Assembly: GCF_004001065.1 (NCBI RefSeq)
Contig: NZ_BIML01000029.1
Location: forward strand, 1 to 54,216
Direction of reading: 5' to 3'
Length of the DNA: 54,216 nt
From: Paenibacillus xylaniclasticus
GTDB lineage: Bacteria; Bacillota; Bacilli; Paenibacillales; Paenibacillaceae
In this document: positions 9,504-19,112 of the stretch, one piece after another
Position numbering within the stretch: the first letter of the stretch is position 1
How the letters are laid out: each line of letters begins with the position of its first letter
Notes under the pieces: model-generated
Databases searched by the model: none
The model's input: only the letters and a program-made list of their open reading frames with translations
What the model was told of the DNA's origin: nothing
Position numbers and translations under genes: made by a program

Positions 9504-11237
9504 TTATGACTTTGGCTGTCCCTTCAACGCGCCGTCAATCGTGCTCCATACATTCCCGCCTTGAAAAGCACGCTGCCACGTCGCAACGCCAGCCAGCTTA
9601 TATTTATGCACGAGAGCAACTCTCGCCTTCAAGGAAGTCTCATCCTCCAGCCATATCCGTTTACGTCCGCCGTCCTCTTCAAACTCGACGTAATGCTGAC
9701 CGGCAGCTTGATCAAATGTCGGCGTCAGCTTCTTCTCCTTTAGGAGCGAAGCTGCCTTCTCCATGCCAATCGCTTTGGAGCTAACTTTACCGTCCTTCTC
9801 CGTCCATACTCTCGTATACAACGGCATAGCGAGCACCATCTTCTCCGGCGGAACGCCATCCTCGTCCAAAATGCGCGCCAGCGATTTCTCCGTCCACCCA
9901 AGCGACGCAACCGAGCCTGCTTTCGGACTGCTTGCCCAATGCTCGTCATATGCCATCAGCATCATATAATCAACCGTTTGACCAAGAGCCTGACGATCGA
10001 GAAAGTTCGACCACGTATCGCTGCCGCCCTTCGGCGTAACGTCAATCGATACGACTAGTCCCTGCTCGTGCAGCAGCGGAGTCAGCTCGCGTACGAATTG
10101 TACGACGTTCGCTTTATCCGACAAATTAACGTTCTCGAAATCGACGTTAATGCCTTGTAAGTCATACAGCTGCGCGAATGCAAGCAGCTGCTGAATCATT
10201 TTGAACCTCGTATCAACGCTTGCCAGTGCCTTCGCCGTCCGCTCGGGCTCAAAGCCGTTGCTGAACAGCGCCCAAACGTGCATGCCGCGGTTATGCGCCC
10301 ATTTGACATATCGTGCATCGGCCTTACTTATTATATCTCCGTCGCCGTTCTTCAGCTCGAACCATGTGGGGCTGACGACATTAACGCCGGGCATATCGCC
10401 AATAGATGCCGTATTGATCGGATTATTGTACACCGCTTCCCAGGTCAGATTGATCTGTCCTCCGGTAAGCTTAGGCGCTTCGAACGGCTCCGGCTGATCC
10501 GGCACAGGGACCGTCTCCGTCTCGGCAGTTGTGACGTCAGCCGCTTTCACATAACCGACTGCACCATCGGGCCCTTGCACGTACAACCACTTCTTATTCT
10601 CCTCACGCCAAAGCCGCAGCACTCCCGTACCTGTCACCTGCTCGACGATCGGCGCTTTGATCGATGGCTTCGTACGAATCGGGACTCCCTTCTTTACATT
10701 CTTCGGCTTAACCCGCTCTACCGTATCTCCCGCCTGAAGAAGCGTCACAGTCCCGCTGCCCGGCTTGTACTCCGCCTGAAGCCCATACAGCTGCTTAAGC
10801 GGTTCAACAGGCAAATACACTTCATCCTCCTGCGTCTCCGCCGCGACCCGAAGCTCGTACGGCTTACGGTTAAGCGTAGCGGTCAGCTCATCTGTTTTCA
10901 TCCGGAGCACGTGATTGGCGGTCGTCAAGATGATTGATCCGCTCTCGTCCTCATATGGAATCGGACTGCTGTCGCCCATCACATCCTGGATGGCCGACAG
11001 CGGCAGCTTCAGCTCACTACCGTCCATCAATGCATGCTTATCTAATGGATTGCCCTCATAAAATAATGCAAACCCGCTTCCATAATCCGGGGATACATGC
11101 TTCTTATTAGGCGCTAGCTGATTCCAACCGATCCATGCCCCAATCACGGCGCCAACCAGTACGAGCAGGATGAAGCCTGCAGCTCCGCGCCGTCTTCGCC
11201 TTCTTCGGCTGCTTACACGCAGTCGAATCGTTTCCAC
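9504..11237 (-). CDS. Membrane-anchored GH18 hydrolase with stalk and SH3 domains
   Basis: This 577-residue protein starts at GTG 11237 with AAGGAG nine bases before it. An arginine-rich N-terminus precedes a single membrane segment (about residues 19-37). Next come a stalk-like domain (about 50-165), a bacterial SH3-like domain (about 170-235; RTKPSIKAPIVEQV) and a GH18 TIM-barrel (about 255-570). The catalytic strand reads GINVDFENV: the acid/base Glu and the preceding Asp are kept, while an upstream Asp of the classical DGxDxDxE is Asn/Gln, as in YaaH-like spore cortex or peptidoglycan-acting members. MLMAYDEHW is the second typical GH18 motif. It likely acts on N-acetylglucosamine polymers of the wall, outside the membrane; the substrate is inferred. 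Confidence 0.85.
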   Translation of the reverse strand: METIRLRVSSRRRRRRRGAAGFILLVLVGAVIGAWIGWNQLAPNKKHVSPDYGSGFALFYEGNPLDKHALMDGSELKLPLSAIQDVMGDSSPIPYEDESGSIILTTANHVLRMKTDELTATLNRKPYELRVAAETQEDEVYLPVEPLKQLYGLQAEYKPGSGTVTLLQAGDTVERVKPKNVKKGVPIRTKPSIKAPIVEQVTGTGVLRLWREENKKWLYVQGPDGAVGYVKAADVTTAETETVPVPDQPEPFEAPKLTGGQINLTWEAVYNNPINTASIGDMPGVNVVSPTWFELKNGDGDIISKADARYVKWAHNRGMHVWALFSNGFEPERTAKALASVDTRFKMIQQLLAFAQLYDLQGINVDFENVNLSDKANVVQFVRELTPLLHEQGLVVSIDVTPKGGSDTWSNFLDRQALGQTVDYMMLMAYDEHWASSPKAGSVASLGWTEKSLARILDEDGVPPEKMVLAMPLYTRVWTEKDGKVSSKAIGMEKAASLLKEKKLTPTFDQAAGQHYVEFEEDGGRKRIWLEDETSLKARVALVHKYKLAGVATWQRAFQGGNVWSTIDGALKGQPKS

Positions 11238-11296
11238 CTGAACACTCTCCTTATCGTCACCTGCAGATCATACGATCGACACAGTAAGTTGATTAA

Positions 11297-11337
11297 ATAA
11301 AAACGTGCAGCGGGAAGACGAGCCTCCTTCTGCACGT
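11297..11337 (-). terminator. Intrinsic terminator downstream of perR
   Basis: ACGTGCAG (11303-11310) pairs with CTGCACGT (11330-11337), and on the minus strand the stem is followed by TTTTT. It is 60 bases past the perR stop codon. Confidence 0.7.
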
Positions 11338-11398
11338 AATCGCGCATATAACTATTACGAAACCTTAACGCAAAAAGCTTCACTTGTTAACCGAGAAA

Positions 11399-11821
11399 TT
11401 ACTTCAAGCAATCCTCGCAGACGCCGTATATCTCCATCCGATGTCCCTCAACTGTAAAGCCCGTCGTCTTGGACGCCGCCTTCTCTACTTCGAGCAACGG
11501 AGGATATTCAAAATCAACGATCTTACCGCAGCACTTGCAGATCGCATGATAATGATCCGATAAATCAGCATCAAAGCGGCTCGACGAGTCGCCATAGGTC
11601 AATTCCCGAACAAGTCCCGCCTCGACGAATAGCCGCAAATTGTTATAGATCGTCGCCACGCTCATACTTGGAAACTGTGGGGACAACGACTTATAAATCT
11701 CGTCCGCTGTCGGATGCGACATAACGCTCATTAAATAGCTCAATATAGCATGACGCTGAGGGGTCATCCGGACGCCATTATTTTTCAGTTGTTCCAGTGC
11801 TCTTTCGACGGTGGCACCCAT
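11399..11821 (-). CDS. perR: Peroxide-sensing Fur-family repressor PerR
   Basis: The protein has 140 residues from ATG 11821, which has AAAGGA upstream. A longer reading frame reaches 11884 but would start inside the promoter. The winged helix lies at about 15-85 ([24 protein letters not shown]). Regulatory metal ligands H36, D84, H90, H92 and D103 correspond one-to-one to B. subtilis PerR H37, D85, H91, H93 and D104; the Asp at the last position is the PerR-type residue. The structural zinc site is CKCC plus CEDC (C95/C98 and the C-terminal pair). It represses peroxide-defence genes and is inactivated by metal-catalysed His oxidation. A Per box on its own promoter indicates autoregulation. 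Confidence 0.93.
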   Translation of the reverse strand: MGATVERALEQLKNNGVRMTPQRHAILSYLMSVMSHPTADEIYKSLSPQFPSMSVATIYNNLRLFVEAGLVRELTYGDSSSRFDADLSDHYHAICKCCGKIVDFEYPPLLEVEKAASKTTGFTVEGHRMEIYGVCEDCLK

Positions 11822-11846
11822 ACCATTCACGTCCTTTATTCCATCT

Positions 11847-11884
11847 TTAGAATTATTGTAATTGCAAATTAAAGTTTTTGTCAA
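11847..11884 (-). promoter_or_regulatory. perR promoter with Per box
   Basis: On the minus strand TTGACA (11879-11884) and TACAAT (11855-11860) are separated by 18 bp. The 15-bp element at 11847-11861 (TTAGAATTATTGTAA) matches the Per box TTATAATNATTATAA at 12 of 14 defined positions and overlaps the -10, so bound PerR would block the promoter. The match is direct; repression by PerR is inferred from the known family. Confidence 0.8.
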
Positions 11885-11935
11885 TGTAAGCGCTCAAAGC
11901 TGCTTTCGTCAACCGGTAAGGGCTGGTCTAGCTTC

Positions 11936-13909
11936 CTATCGTACGAAGGGAGCGATTTCAATGCTGCTGTTCGCATTAACGTATATTCGGTGATCGCCGC
12001 CTCCAACGATGCCTCGGACGGTTTTGCGCACGGAGGTTAGCGGCAGTCCGGGATCTATATGGATTTGTCCGAACGTGACGGAGCCGTTCATCTCGTAGCT
12101 TCCATCGGACGGTAGCTGCAGCTTTACATCTCCAACCAGTCCCACAATGTCCCAATCTCCGCCAACAACGCTGCTGGATACCTCGATCGTTCCATTCAGC
12201 GTATCAGCCTTCACACGTCCTGCTGCTTCACGGATGGATACCTCGCCATTCTTCGTCTCTACCTCAATATCGCCCGCCACTTGCTTCAACTGTATTCCGC
12301 CGTTCGCAGTCGACGCTGTTACATTACCGCCGGCTTCAATGGCGTTAATGGAGCCATTACTTACGGAAGCATGAATTTCATCCGCTACCTGTATAAGCCG
12401 AACGCTTCCGTTCACCGTTTGGGCTGATACGGTACCGCTTATTCGCTGAGCAGTAATCGTGCCGCTGCCAACCTCAATCATTAATTCAGCAGGCACAGCG
12501 ATATCGAACACTTTCGCATCCCCACTCTGAATTTTTATACGCATTTCCAGCCGCTTATGCTCCTCAATCTCTGGCTTGTTCTCTGCCTGTTCTGGAGCTT
12601 GCTCTGCTGTACCTTCAACGCTTGCGTCCTCATCCAGCGCGGCTGTCTGCCCCTGCTCCATTGCCGCCTCCTGCTCTGTCATAGGCAAATCCACACTCGC
12701 GTCTTGCGGGTCTGCCTCAACCGATGCGTCCTCACCTGGAACAGCATCTACGATGGACGGCGGCAGTGAAACCGTTATATTAACACGCGGCTTCCGCTCT
12801 CCACCTTCGCCAAAGCCTTGCGAAACCGTCTTAATCGACATTTCTTCTCCAGCAACAAGCTCGACGTTCGTACCTTCGGCAGCCGCATCCGCTTCCGCAC
12901 GGTCGGCAGAATCAATCCATACGGTCGTATCGACAACGATACGCTCCGAAGCTCCGCGCTGGACATATACCTCTCCGTTCGGATTATCAATGATAATCCG
13001 TCTCACATCAGATGGAACATCTGCGGAAACCGCCGGCTTGTCGTAGCTAAATCCTTTCTCCTCACTGAAGTTCGAATAGCCGCTGCGCTGTGCTGCCCAT
13101 TGGTCCAGCCAACGGTATGGAAGCTCCGCATATTGCGTAATGCTGTATGCGGTCACCGCAATGACGACAGCTGTCATTACGGCAGACATATCAGCCGATA
13201 ACGCTGCGGGCGTAGTCCGCCGAAGCAAACTGTAGGCTAGCAGTTCGCCGCCGAACAACACGAACAGAAGCGGCCACCAGTCACCAATTAGCGCAACATT
13301 GTCCTTGCCCGTCCACTCATCCGATAGGAGAAGCGCCCCTGTCCCGAATGAAAGCGCAGCCGCCGTCCATCTACCGAGCCAGTACCGTCCGCCCTTTCTC
13401 CGGCGCACTACGATCCATGCCGTTACTGCAAACATGAGCACAGGCGCCCCATAATTCCCCGCTGTATCCAGCCAAGGACGCAGCTTGTCCGGCATTCGAA
13501 GCAGAAGCAACAACAGCAAGCCAGCCATCATGGTAAGAACCGCATGCAGCCAGCGAAAAGGTTCGTCTACAGGATCGGGTATCCCATCCGTAACAGACTC
13601 CCCGCGCGCCGTACCCGTTGTTTGAAGGGTGTTAAACACACTATAGAAATACAGTACGGGAAGCACCATTCCTAAAAATACGATAAGCAGCAAATGGCGT
13701 CCTCCGGCCGTATCCGCCAGCTTGACCATCGCCGCGATGTCAAGCGCAGCTGTCGACACAAGAAGCAGCCCTTTGGCATACCGTCCGAGTATCCAATGTC
13801 CCGCCCCAGGTACGAGACACGATGCGAGCACGGCTGCCCATCTTCTCATGCTGAAGCGACTGACCGATGCTGATCGCCGCTCTTGAGGAGAGCCGTTCCG
13901 AGCCGTCAT
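11936..13909 (-). CDS. Polytopic membrane protein with DUF4097 beta-strand-repeat domain
   Basis: In this 657-residue protein the first ~260 residues contain about seven or eight hydrophobic segments, beginning with a PGAGHWILGRYAKGL motif common in small membrane proteins. The C-terminal ~370 residues resemble the DUF4097 putative-adhesin fold: short beta repeats such as GSGTITAQ, VNGSVRL, SNGSINA, ANGGIQL, KNGEVSI and LNGTIEV. A low-complexity acidic insertion (about residues 395-455) contains three DASV repeats. Related B. subtilis proteins take part in envelope-stress signalling, but here no function can be assigned. Its ATG overlaps the stop of the MgtC-family gene (ATGA), so the two are translationally coupled. 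Confidence 0.7.
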   Translation of the reverse strand: MTARNGSPQERRSASVSRFSMRRWAAVLASCLVPGAGHWILGRYAKGLLLVSTAALDIAAMVKLADTAGGRHLLLIVFLGMVLPVLYFYSVFNTLQTTGTARGESVTDGIPDPVDEPFRWLHAVLTMMAGLLLLLLLRMPDKLRPWLDTAGNYGAPVLMFAVTAWIVVRRRKGGRYWLGRWTAAALSFGTGALLLSDEWTGKDNVALIGDWWPLLFVLFGGELLAYSLLRRTTPAALSADMSAVMTAVVIAVTAYSITQYAELPYRWLDQWAAQRSGYSNFSEEKGFSYDKPAVSADVPSDVRRIIIDNPNGEVYVQRGASERIVVDTTVWIDSADRAEADAAAEGTNVELVAGEEMSIKTVSQGFGEGGERKPRVNITVSLPPSIVDAVPGEDASVEADPQDASVDLPMTEQEAAMEQGQTAALDEDASVEGTAEQAPEQAENKPEIEEHKRLEMRIKIQSGDAKVFDIAVPAELMIEVGSGTITAQRISGTVSAQTVNGSVRLIQVADEIHASVSNGSINAIEAGGNVTASTANGGIQLKQVAGDIEVETKNGEVSIREAAGRVKADTLNGTIEVSSSVVGGDWDIVGLVGDVKLQLPSDGSYEMNGSVTFGQIHIDPGLPLTSVRKTVRGIVGGGDHRIYVNANSSIEIAPFVR

Positions 13910-14619
13910 TCCGAGCTCACTCCTCTTACGCCCTCAACATCGTTAATATCATTCACCAACAGCACGATGGACTGATTCTTCGGCAAGGTAATATACATTT
14001 GAACCATGACCTGGCCTCCGTGTCCGTCATGCTCGGTATGATCGTTAACCGTCAATTTGCGGACGACAATATCTCTTTCATGAATAATGGCGTTCATTGC
14101 TTGCATTAGCACGGCTCGGTCATCGGCATATATTCGAAGCATTTGCTCCTTCTTGCCCCGAAGAAACCGCTTCTCAACCTTATTCATCGCCCACAGAATA
14201 AAAAATACGGTCACAGTAGCTGTCACGGCCGGAATATAGAACCCTGCCCCGATCGCCAAGCCGATCGCTGAGACAACCCACAGTGACGCAGCTGTCGTTA
14301 ATCCTGTAATCGACTTGCCAGTGAACAGAATCGTACCGGCTCCCAGAAAACCAATACCTGTAATGACTTGAGCAGCAAGCCGTGCAGGATCGAGCCGCAC
14401 ATTCGGTTCGTCGGCGAAAGCGCCGAAGCCGTACATCGACAGCATCATTAATAGACAGGAGCCAAGACATACGAGCGTATTCGTCCGAAGTCCCGCCGCA
14501 TGATTAGATTGCTCTCGTTCGAAGCCGATTAAGCCGCCGAGCAGCAGCGCAAGACCCATTCTCAGCAGCATTTCGGTAGTATCAATGTACCATGGACTTG
14601 CGACTTCGCCCGCTACCAT
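13906..14619 (-). CDS. MgtC/SapB-family membrane protein
   Basis: This 237-residue protein has four to five N-terminal membrane helices and the family signature GGLIGFERE followed by AGLRTN. Further hallmarks are GIGFLGAGTI and GLTTAASLW. The C-terminal ~80 residues form a cytoplasmic ACT-like domain. MgtC-family proteins are linked to growth in low magnesium and, in some species, to inhibition of ATP synthase; which role applies here is open. It is the first gene of a two-gene unit, and its stop codon overlaps the start of the DUF4097 gene by four bases. An extended -10-like TGTTACAAT lies on the minus strand near 14649-14657. Confidence 0.85.
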   Translation of the reverse strand: MVAGEVASPWYIDTTEMLLRMGLALLLGGLIGFEREQSNHAAGLRTNTLVCLGSCLLMMLSMYGFGAFADEPNVRLDPARLAAQVITGIGFLGAGTILFTGKSITGLTTAASLWVVSAIGLAIGAGFYIPAVTATVTVFFILWAMNKVEKRFLRGKKEQMLRIYADDRAVLMQAMNAIIHERDIVVRKLTVNDHTEHDGHGGQVMVQMYITLPKNQSIVLLVNDINDVEGVRGVSSE

Positions 14620-14708
14620 TTCACATCCATCCTTTCGGTTAAAAATGATTGTAACACATTGTATGCGGAATCAGCACCATCGATATGTTTTCCTCCAAAG
14701 ACCGAAAC

Positions 14709-14756
14709 AACAAAAGGTTGGGCAGAAAACAAGCACGTTGTTTTCCACCCAACCTT
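14709..14756 (-). terminator. Terminator of the gatCAB operon
   Basis: A long stem joins AAGGTTGGG (14714-14722) to CCCAACCTT (14748-14756), extended inside by GAAAACAA/TTGTTTTC. On the minus strand it is followed by TTTTGTTGTTT. It lies 60 bases downstream of gatB. Confidence 0.8.
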
Positions 14757-14815
14757 ATATTATGGAGACTTATTGAACAACTACTAATTGATTGTACGAC
14801 ATGACGTACATCGTC

Positions 14816-16255
14816 TTACAGTTGGCTCAGCACCTCAACGAGCAGCTTGTTCGCAAGCGCTGGATTCGCTTTGCCTTTCGATGCTTTCATGACTTGGCCG
14901 ACGAGGAAGCCGATTGCTTTCTCTTTGCCGGCTTTGTAGTCTGCTACCGATTGCGGATTCGCTTCGATAATTTGGACAACAATTTCTTTGACCGCGCCTT
15001 CGTCGCTAATTTGGACGAGGCCCTGCTCCTCGACGATTTGCTTCGGCAGCTTGCCCGTCTCGAGCATCGCTTTAAATACCGTCTTCGCGATCTTGCTGTT
15101 GATCGTTTTCGATTCCAGCAGCCCGATCATCTCGCCGAGACCTTGAGCCGTCAGCTTAATATCGCCGAATTCCAGGTTGTTTGCATTCAAATAACCGAGC
15201 AAATCGCCCATAATCCAGTTCGATACCGCTTTGGCATCCTTCGTATATTTCAAGCTTTCCTCGAAGAAGTCTGCCATCTTCATCGACGACGTCAGCACTT
15301 CTGCATCATAAGATGGAAGCTCGTATTCTGCTACGTAACGTGCTTTGCGGGCATCCGGCAGTTCCGGAATCGAAGCGCGGACACGAGCTTTCCATTCTTC
15401 ATCGATATTCAAGCGTACAAGGTCCGGATCTGGGAAGTAGCGGTAGTCATGCGCCTCTTCCTTGCCGCGCATCGACAGCGTCTTGCCTTGAGCCTCATCC
15501 CAGCGGCGCGTTTCTTGAACGATTTCACCGCCGCTATTAAGCACTTCAGCTTGACGCCACTGCTCATATTCGAGACCGCGCTGAACGCCGCGGAACGTGT
15601 TCATGTTCTTCAGCTCTGCCTTCGTACCGAACTTCTCTTGGCCATAAGGACGAAGCGAAATGTTCGCGTCGCAGCGCATGCTGCCTTCTTCCATCTTCAC
15701 ATCAGACACGTCGCAATAGAGCATAATCGCGCGAATTTTCTCCAAGTACGCTTTCGCTTCCTCCGGCGTGCGGATATCAGGCTCCGAGACGATCTCGATC
15801 AGCGGCGTACCGACACGGTTAAAGTCGACAAGCGAAGCGTAGCCGCCGTCCACGTGCGTCAGCTTGCCAGCATCTTCCTCAAGATGAACGCGAGTAATGC
15901 CGATCCGCTTCGTCTCGCCGTTCACTTCAATGTCAATCCAGCCGTTCTCGCCGATCGGTTGGTCATATTGCGAAATTTGGTACGCTTTCGGGCTGTCCGG
16001 ATAAAAATAGTTTTTGCGGTCGAACTTGCTAACGTCCGCAATGGTACAGTTAAGCGCCATTGCCGCTTTCATCGCATATTCCACCGCCTGGCGGTTCAGT
16101 ACCGGCAGAACACCAGGGTGGCCAAGGCAGATTGGGCACGTATGCGTATTCGGCGGCGCGCCGAATGCCGTCGAGCAGCCGCAAAAGATCTTGCTCTTCG
16201 TATGCAGCTCGACGTGCACTTCTAGGCCGATGACCGTCTCGTATTGGGTCGACAT
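14816..16255 (-). CDS. gatB: Aspartyl/glutamyl-tRNA(Asn/Gln) amidotransferase subunit B
   Basis: The 479-residue protein has the usual GatB length. The N-terminal [12 protein letters not shown] motif, the conserved FCGCST...[13 protein letters not shown] zinc/kinase region, and [17 protein letters not shown] are present. The C-terminal YqeY-like tRNA-binding tail ([14 protein letters not shown]) is intact. GatB binds the mischarged tRNA and phosphorylates its acyl group with ATP; with GatA and GatC it makes Gln-tRNA(Gln) or Asn-tRNA(Asn) in the cytoplasm. The ATG at 16255 is preceded by GGAGG with 8 bases spacing. It is the last gene of gatC-gatA-gatB, 214 bases after gatA. Confidence 0.97.
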   Translation of the reverse strand: MSTQYETVIGLEVHVELHTKSKIFCGCSTAFGAPPNTHTCPICLGHPGVLPVLNRQAVEYAMKAAMALNCTIADVSKFDRKNYFYPDSPKAYQISQYDQPIGENGWIDIEVNGETKRIGITRVHLEEDAGKLTHVDGGYASLVDFNRVGTPLIEIVSEPDIRTPEEAKAYLEKIRAIMLYCDVSDVKMEEGSMRCDANISLRPYGQEKFGTKAELKNMNTFRGVQRGLEYEQWRQAEVLNSGGEIVQETRRWDEAQGKTLSMRGKEEAHDYRYFPDPDLVRLNIDEEWKARVRASIPELPDARKARYVAEYELPSYDAEVLTSSMKMADFFEESLKYTKDAKAVSNWIMGDLLGYLNANNLEFGDIKLTAQGLGEMIGLLESKTINSKIAKTVFKAMLETGKLPKQIVEEQGLVQISDEGAVKEIVVQIIEANPQSVADYKAGKEKAIGFLVGQVMKASKGKANPALANKLLVEVLSQL

Positions 16256-16469
16256 GATTTGATCCTCCTGCTTGAGTTGGAAACATTGGTGCGTGCAGCT
16301 GCTCAGACGATATTGCTCTTCCGATCGCTGTTGTCCCTTGATTCTCCAGAATCAATACCGCCCGCTCCGCAAGCTGCGTCCATCCATCGAATCCAACATG
16401 TCTTTTATTTAAATAGGATGAAGCGCCGATTAAACTTGATCAGCGCTAATAGTTGTAGTTGCTTTCCCT

Positions 16470-17927
16470 TTACAGCTGTGGGCGTGCCTTGTGGAAATCC
16501 GTATGCTGCTCGAACGCATGAGCGGTCCGAAGAACCGTCGATTCGTCGAACGCTTTACCGATAATTTGCAAGCCGACTGGAAGGCCGTCCGCGAGTCCAC
16601 ACGGAATGCTGATTGCTGGAACGCCTGCAAGGCTGACTGGAATCGTCAAAATATCGTTCAAATACATCGTCAGCGGGTCGCCGACCTGCTCGCCGATCCG
16701 GAAGGCCGTCGTCGGAGCCGTCGGTCCGAGCAATACGTCATACTTCTCGAACGCTTGGTCGAAGTCACGTTTAATAAGCGTGCGTACCTGCTGCGCTTTC
16801 TTATAGTAAGCATCATAATAGCCGGAGCTGAGCGCATACGTGCCAAGCATAATACGACGCTTCACTTCAGAGCCAAAGCCTTGGCTGCGCGACTTACGAT
16901 ACATATCGATCAGATTGTCCGGATTGTCCGCACGAACTCCGTAACGAACGCCGTCGAAGCGAGCCAGGTTGGACGAAGCTTCCGACGAGGCGAGCAAGTA
17001 GTACGTTGCCACAGCGTATTCTGTATGCGGCATCGATACTTCTTCCCATACTGCGCCGAGACTTTCATAGACCTTCAGAGCAGCTAATACCGCCTCTTTC
17101 ACTTTCGGATCGATGCCCGCGCCGAGATATTCCTTCGGAACACCGATACGAAGACCTTTGACATCGCCCGTAAGAGCTGCCGTATAGTCCGGAATTTCAA
17201 CATTCGCCGATGTCGAATCCATGTGATCATAACCAGCAATCGCTTGCAGAACATAAGCGGAATCTTCTACGTTCTTCGTCAGTGGACCAATCTGGTCGAG
17301 AGACGAGGCGAACGCAACGAGGCCGAACCTCGATACAAGGCCGTACGTCGGCTTCAAGCCGACGATACCGCAATAAGATGCCGGCTGACGAATCGAGCCG
17401 CCGGTGTCGGAGCCGAGGGAGAAGTAGACTTGTCCCGCAGCAACCGATGCTGCCGAACCGCCGCTAGAGCCGCCCGGCACGTATTCGGTATTCCATGGAT
17501 TGCGCGTCACGTGGAAGCTCGAATTTTCGTTCGAGCCGCCCATAGCGAATTCGTCCATGTTCAGCTTACCGATCGTAACCGATTGAGCCGCTTTCAGCTT
17601 CTTCGATACAGTTGCATCATAAATTGGGTCATAATTGCGCAAAAATTGGCTGGCACAAGTCGTACGGATACCTTCCGTAACAATGTTGTCCTTAATGCCC
17701 GCCGGCAGGCCGAACAGCAAGCCGCGCTCACCGCCAGCTTGCAGCTGCTTGTCCAGCTCAGCAGCTTGAGCGCGGGCGCCTTCCTCATTCAACGTAATGA
17801 ATGCTTGTACTGCAGGCTCCGTCTCTGCAATCCGCTTGAACGAAGCGTCCGTCAGTTCGGATACTGACAGCTCTTTATTATTCAATTGGTTATGTATATC
17901 CTGTAAGCGCAAATCAAACCGTGCCAA
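16470..17927 (-). CDS. gatA: Aspartyl/glutamyl-tRNA amidotransferase subunit A
   Basis: This 485-residue amidase-signature enzyme releases ammonia from glutamine or asparagine and passes it to GatB. The Ser-cisSer-Lys triad is visible as K79 (PAGIKDNI), S154 (GGSSGGSAA) and S178 ([10 protein letters not shown]), the numbering known for other Gram-positive GatA proteins. The start is TTG at 17927, supported by AGGGAGG eight bases upstream. It follows gatC by 39 bases in the same operon. Confidence 0.97.
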   Translation of the reverse strand: MARFDLRLQDIHNQLNNKELSVSELTDASFKRIAETEPAVQAFITLNEEGARAQAAELDKQLQAGGERGLLFGLPAGIKDNIVTEGIRTTCASQFLRNYDPIYDATVSKKLKAAQSVTIGKLNMDEFAMGGSNENSSFHVTRNPWNTEYVPGGSSGGSAASVAAGQVYFSLGSDTGGSIRQPASYCGIVGLKPTYGLVSRFGLVAFASSLDQIGPLTKNVEDSAYVLQAIAGYDHMDSTSANVEIPDYTAALTGDVKGLRIGVPKEYLGAGIDPKVKEAVLAALKVYESLGAVWEEVSMPHTEYAVATYYLLASSEASSNLARFDGVRYGVRADNPDNLIDMYRKSRSQGFGSEVKRRIMLGTYALSSGYYDAYYKKAQQVRTLIKRDFDQAFEKYDVLLGPTAPTTAFRIGEQVGDPLTMYLNDILTIPVSLAGVPAISIPCGLADGLPVGLQIIGKAFDESTVLRTAHAFEQHTDFHKARPQL

Positions 17928-17966
17928 CAGTCGTTCCTCCCTTCATATATCGAACCAACCGGCCAG

Positions 17967-18254
17967 CTACTCGAGCACCGCCGGCACTTTAATTTGTCCA
18001 TCTTCATCATCCGGTGCGTTGCGCAGCGCCGTCTCATTCGAGACGGAAGGCCGTACCTCGTCGGCACGCATCACATTCGCGAGCGGCAGCACGTGGCTGG
18101 TCGGCTCCACGCCGTCCGTATTCAGCTCGTTCAGCTTCTCCGCATACTTCAAAATTGCGTTCAATTGAACGGTGAAAGTCTCTTTCTCTTCATCCGTCAA
18201 CTCGAGACGTGCCAGGTTCGCAACATGCTCGACATCGTTCGCCGTAATACTCAT
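17967..18254 (-). CDS. gatC: Aspartyl/glutamyl-tRNA amidotransferase subunit C
   Basis: This is a 95-residue GatC, the small subunit that wraps around GatA and stabilises the complex. The text MSITANDVEHVANLARL is the normal family N-terminus, and the LPLANVMRADEVRPS motif and the short C-terminal tail are typical. The open frame runs upstream to 18407, but AAGGAG at 18261-18266 sits one base from the ATG at 18260 and seven bases from the ATG at 18254, which selects 18254. Confidence 0.95.
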   Translation of the reverse strand: MSITANDVEHVANLARLELTDEEKETFTVQLNAILKYAEKLNELNTDGVEPTSHVLPLANVMRADEVRPSVSNETALRNAPDDEDGQIKVPAVLE

Positions 18255-18437
18255 CGTCATTCTCCTTCCATTCTCGCGGTCATTCTTCATATTATAGCCG
18301 ATGGTTGGCAAAAAAAGAAGGGCGCTAAGGTCCATCGTTGCTTCCTCGCACAACGAAAAAACGGCGAAGAAGCTGCACGGCGATGGAATGCAATCGCTAC
18401 CTGACATACCATCGCCTAAAAGTGTTAGCAGCCCAAC

Positions 18438-18478
18438 AAAAATAGCAGCCCGGCCGGACAGCTGTCCGAGGGCTGCTA
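18438..18478 (-). terminator. Intrinsic terminator between the 126-residue gene and gatC
   Basis: TAGCAGCCC (18443-18451) pairs with GGGCTGCTA (18470-18478), with GGCCGGACAGCTGTCC extending the stem. On the minus strand it is followed by TTTTTG. It separates the small gene at 18496 from the gat operon, so gatCAB should have its own promoter between about 18260 and 18435. Confidence 0.8.
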
Positions 18479-18495
18479 CTTGATTAAGATCGGTG

Positions 18496-18876
18496 TTAAA
18501 TCCACGCCTTCAGCCGAATCTGCCGAATAAAATCTTCAGCGCTTTGGGGTTCCGATGCCTCTTCTTCTGCTTGTTCTTGCTGTGTGCCGCCGTTCATAAT
18601 ATGGCGGAACAGCTCTTCGTTGCGTGTCAGCAAGGCGTAATCAATGAGCGCTTCGCGCTCGATTCGGTCTACCTCCTGCTGAACAAGAACAGACTCGCGC
18701 TCCACATCGTCACCTGTTACGAGAAAATTGCGGCCGGCCTTCGGAACTCTCACCACATATTCAAACACATTATCTTGATTCCGATCGTAGGCGATAATAT
18801 AGCCGTATTCCCCGATGGGGAGATTTTGCTCGAAACGATCGTCTACGATTATGACTTTCTCCCCCAGTTTCAGCAT
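18496..18876 (-). CDS. Conserved-looking small cytoplasmic protein, function unknown
   Basis: This 126-residue soluble protein I do not recognise. The N-terminal ~55 residues (LGEKVIIVDD...GEYGYIIAYDR...FEYVVRVPK) look like a small SH3/KOW-type beta barrel. A helical part follows (about 60-95), then an acidic Gln/Glu-rich linker and a short C-terminal helix (AEDFIRQIRLKAWI). Start ATG 18876 has GGGAGAA upstream. It is a single-gene unit with its own terminator, which together with normal codon use argues that it is real. Confidence 0.65.
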   Translation of the reverse strand: MLKLGEKVIIVDDRFEQNLPIGEYGYIIAYDRNQDNVFEYVVRVPKAGRNFLVTGDDVERESVLVQQEVDRIEREALIDYALLTRNEELFRHIMNGGTQQEQAEEEASEPQSAEDFIRQIRLKAWI

Positions 18877-19040
18877 CTATCCATTCTCCCTTGTGTAGGA
18901 TCCGTTTAATAAAGCGTCTATTAGTGATTCTATCCTACTAAATATTTTATAGGAAGTCCAATCGAAAGAGTATATTTGATCAAACATTTAATATTATGTC
19001 ATAAATATTCCAATCGCCCGGTTTACTTTAAGCCTTATAC

Positions 19041-19077
19041 AAAAAAAAACTCGTTCTCCGCGATGCGTAAGAACGAG
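19041..19077 (-). terminator. Terminator of the M24 peptidase gene
   Basis: CTCGTTCT (19050-19057) pairs with AGAACGAG (19070-19077); on the minus strand nine T follow. A textbook intrinsic terminator 36 bases past the stop at 19113. Confidence 0.85.
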
Positions 19078-19112
19078 GTCCTATTCTATAGAACATCCAA
19101 TTCATCTATACG

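Noticed and set aside
11822-11884. Upstream extension of perR to 11884
   Set aside because: It would start inside the -35 box; the extension is not PerR-like and the ATG at 11821 has a proper ribosome site.
14792-16225. Long plus-strand open frame (477 codons) opposite gatB
   Set aside because: It is an exact antisense shadow of gatB, with no ribosome site, an Arg/Leu-rich unnatural composition, and gatB is certain.
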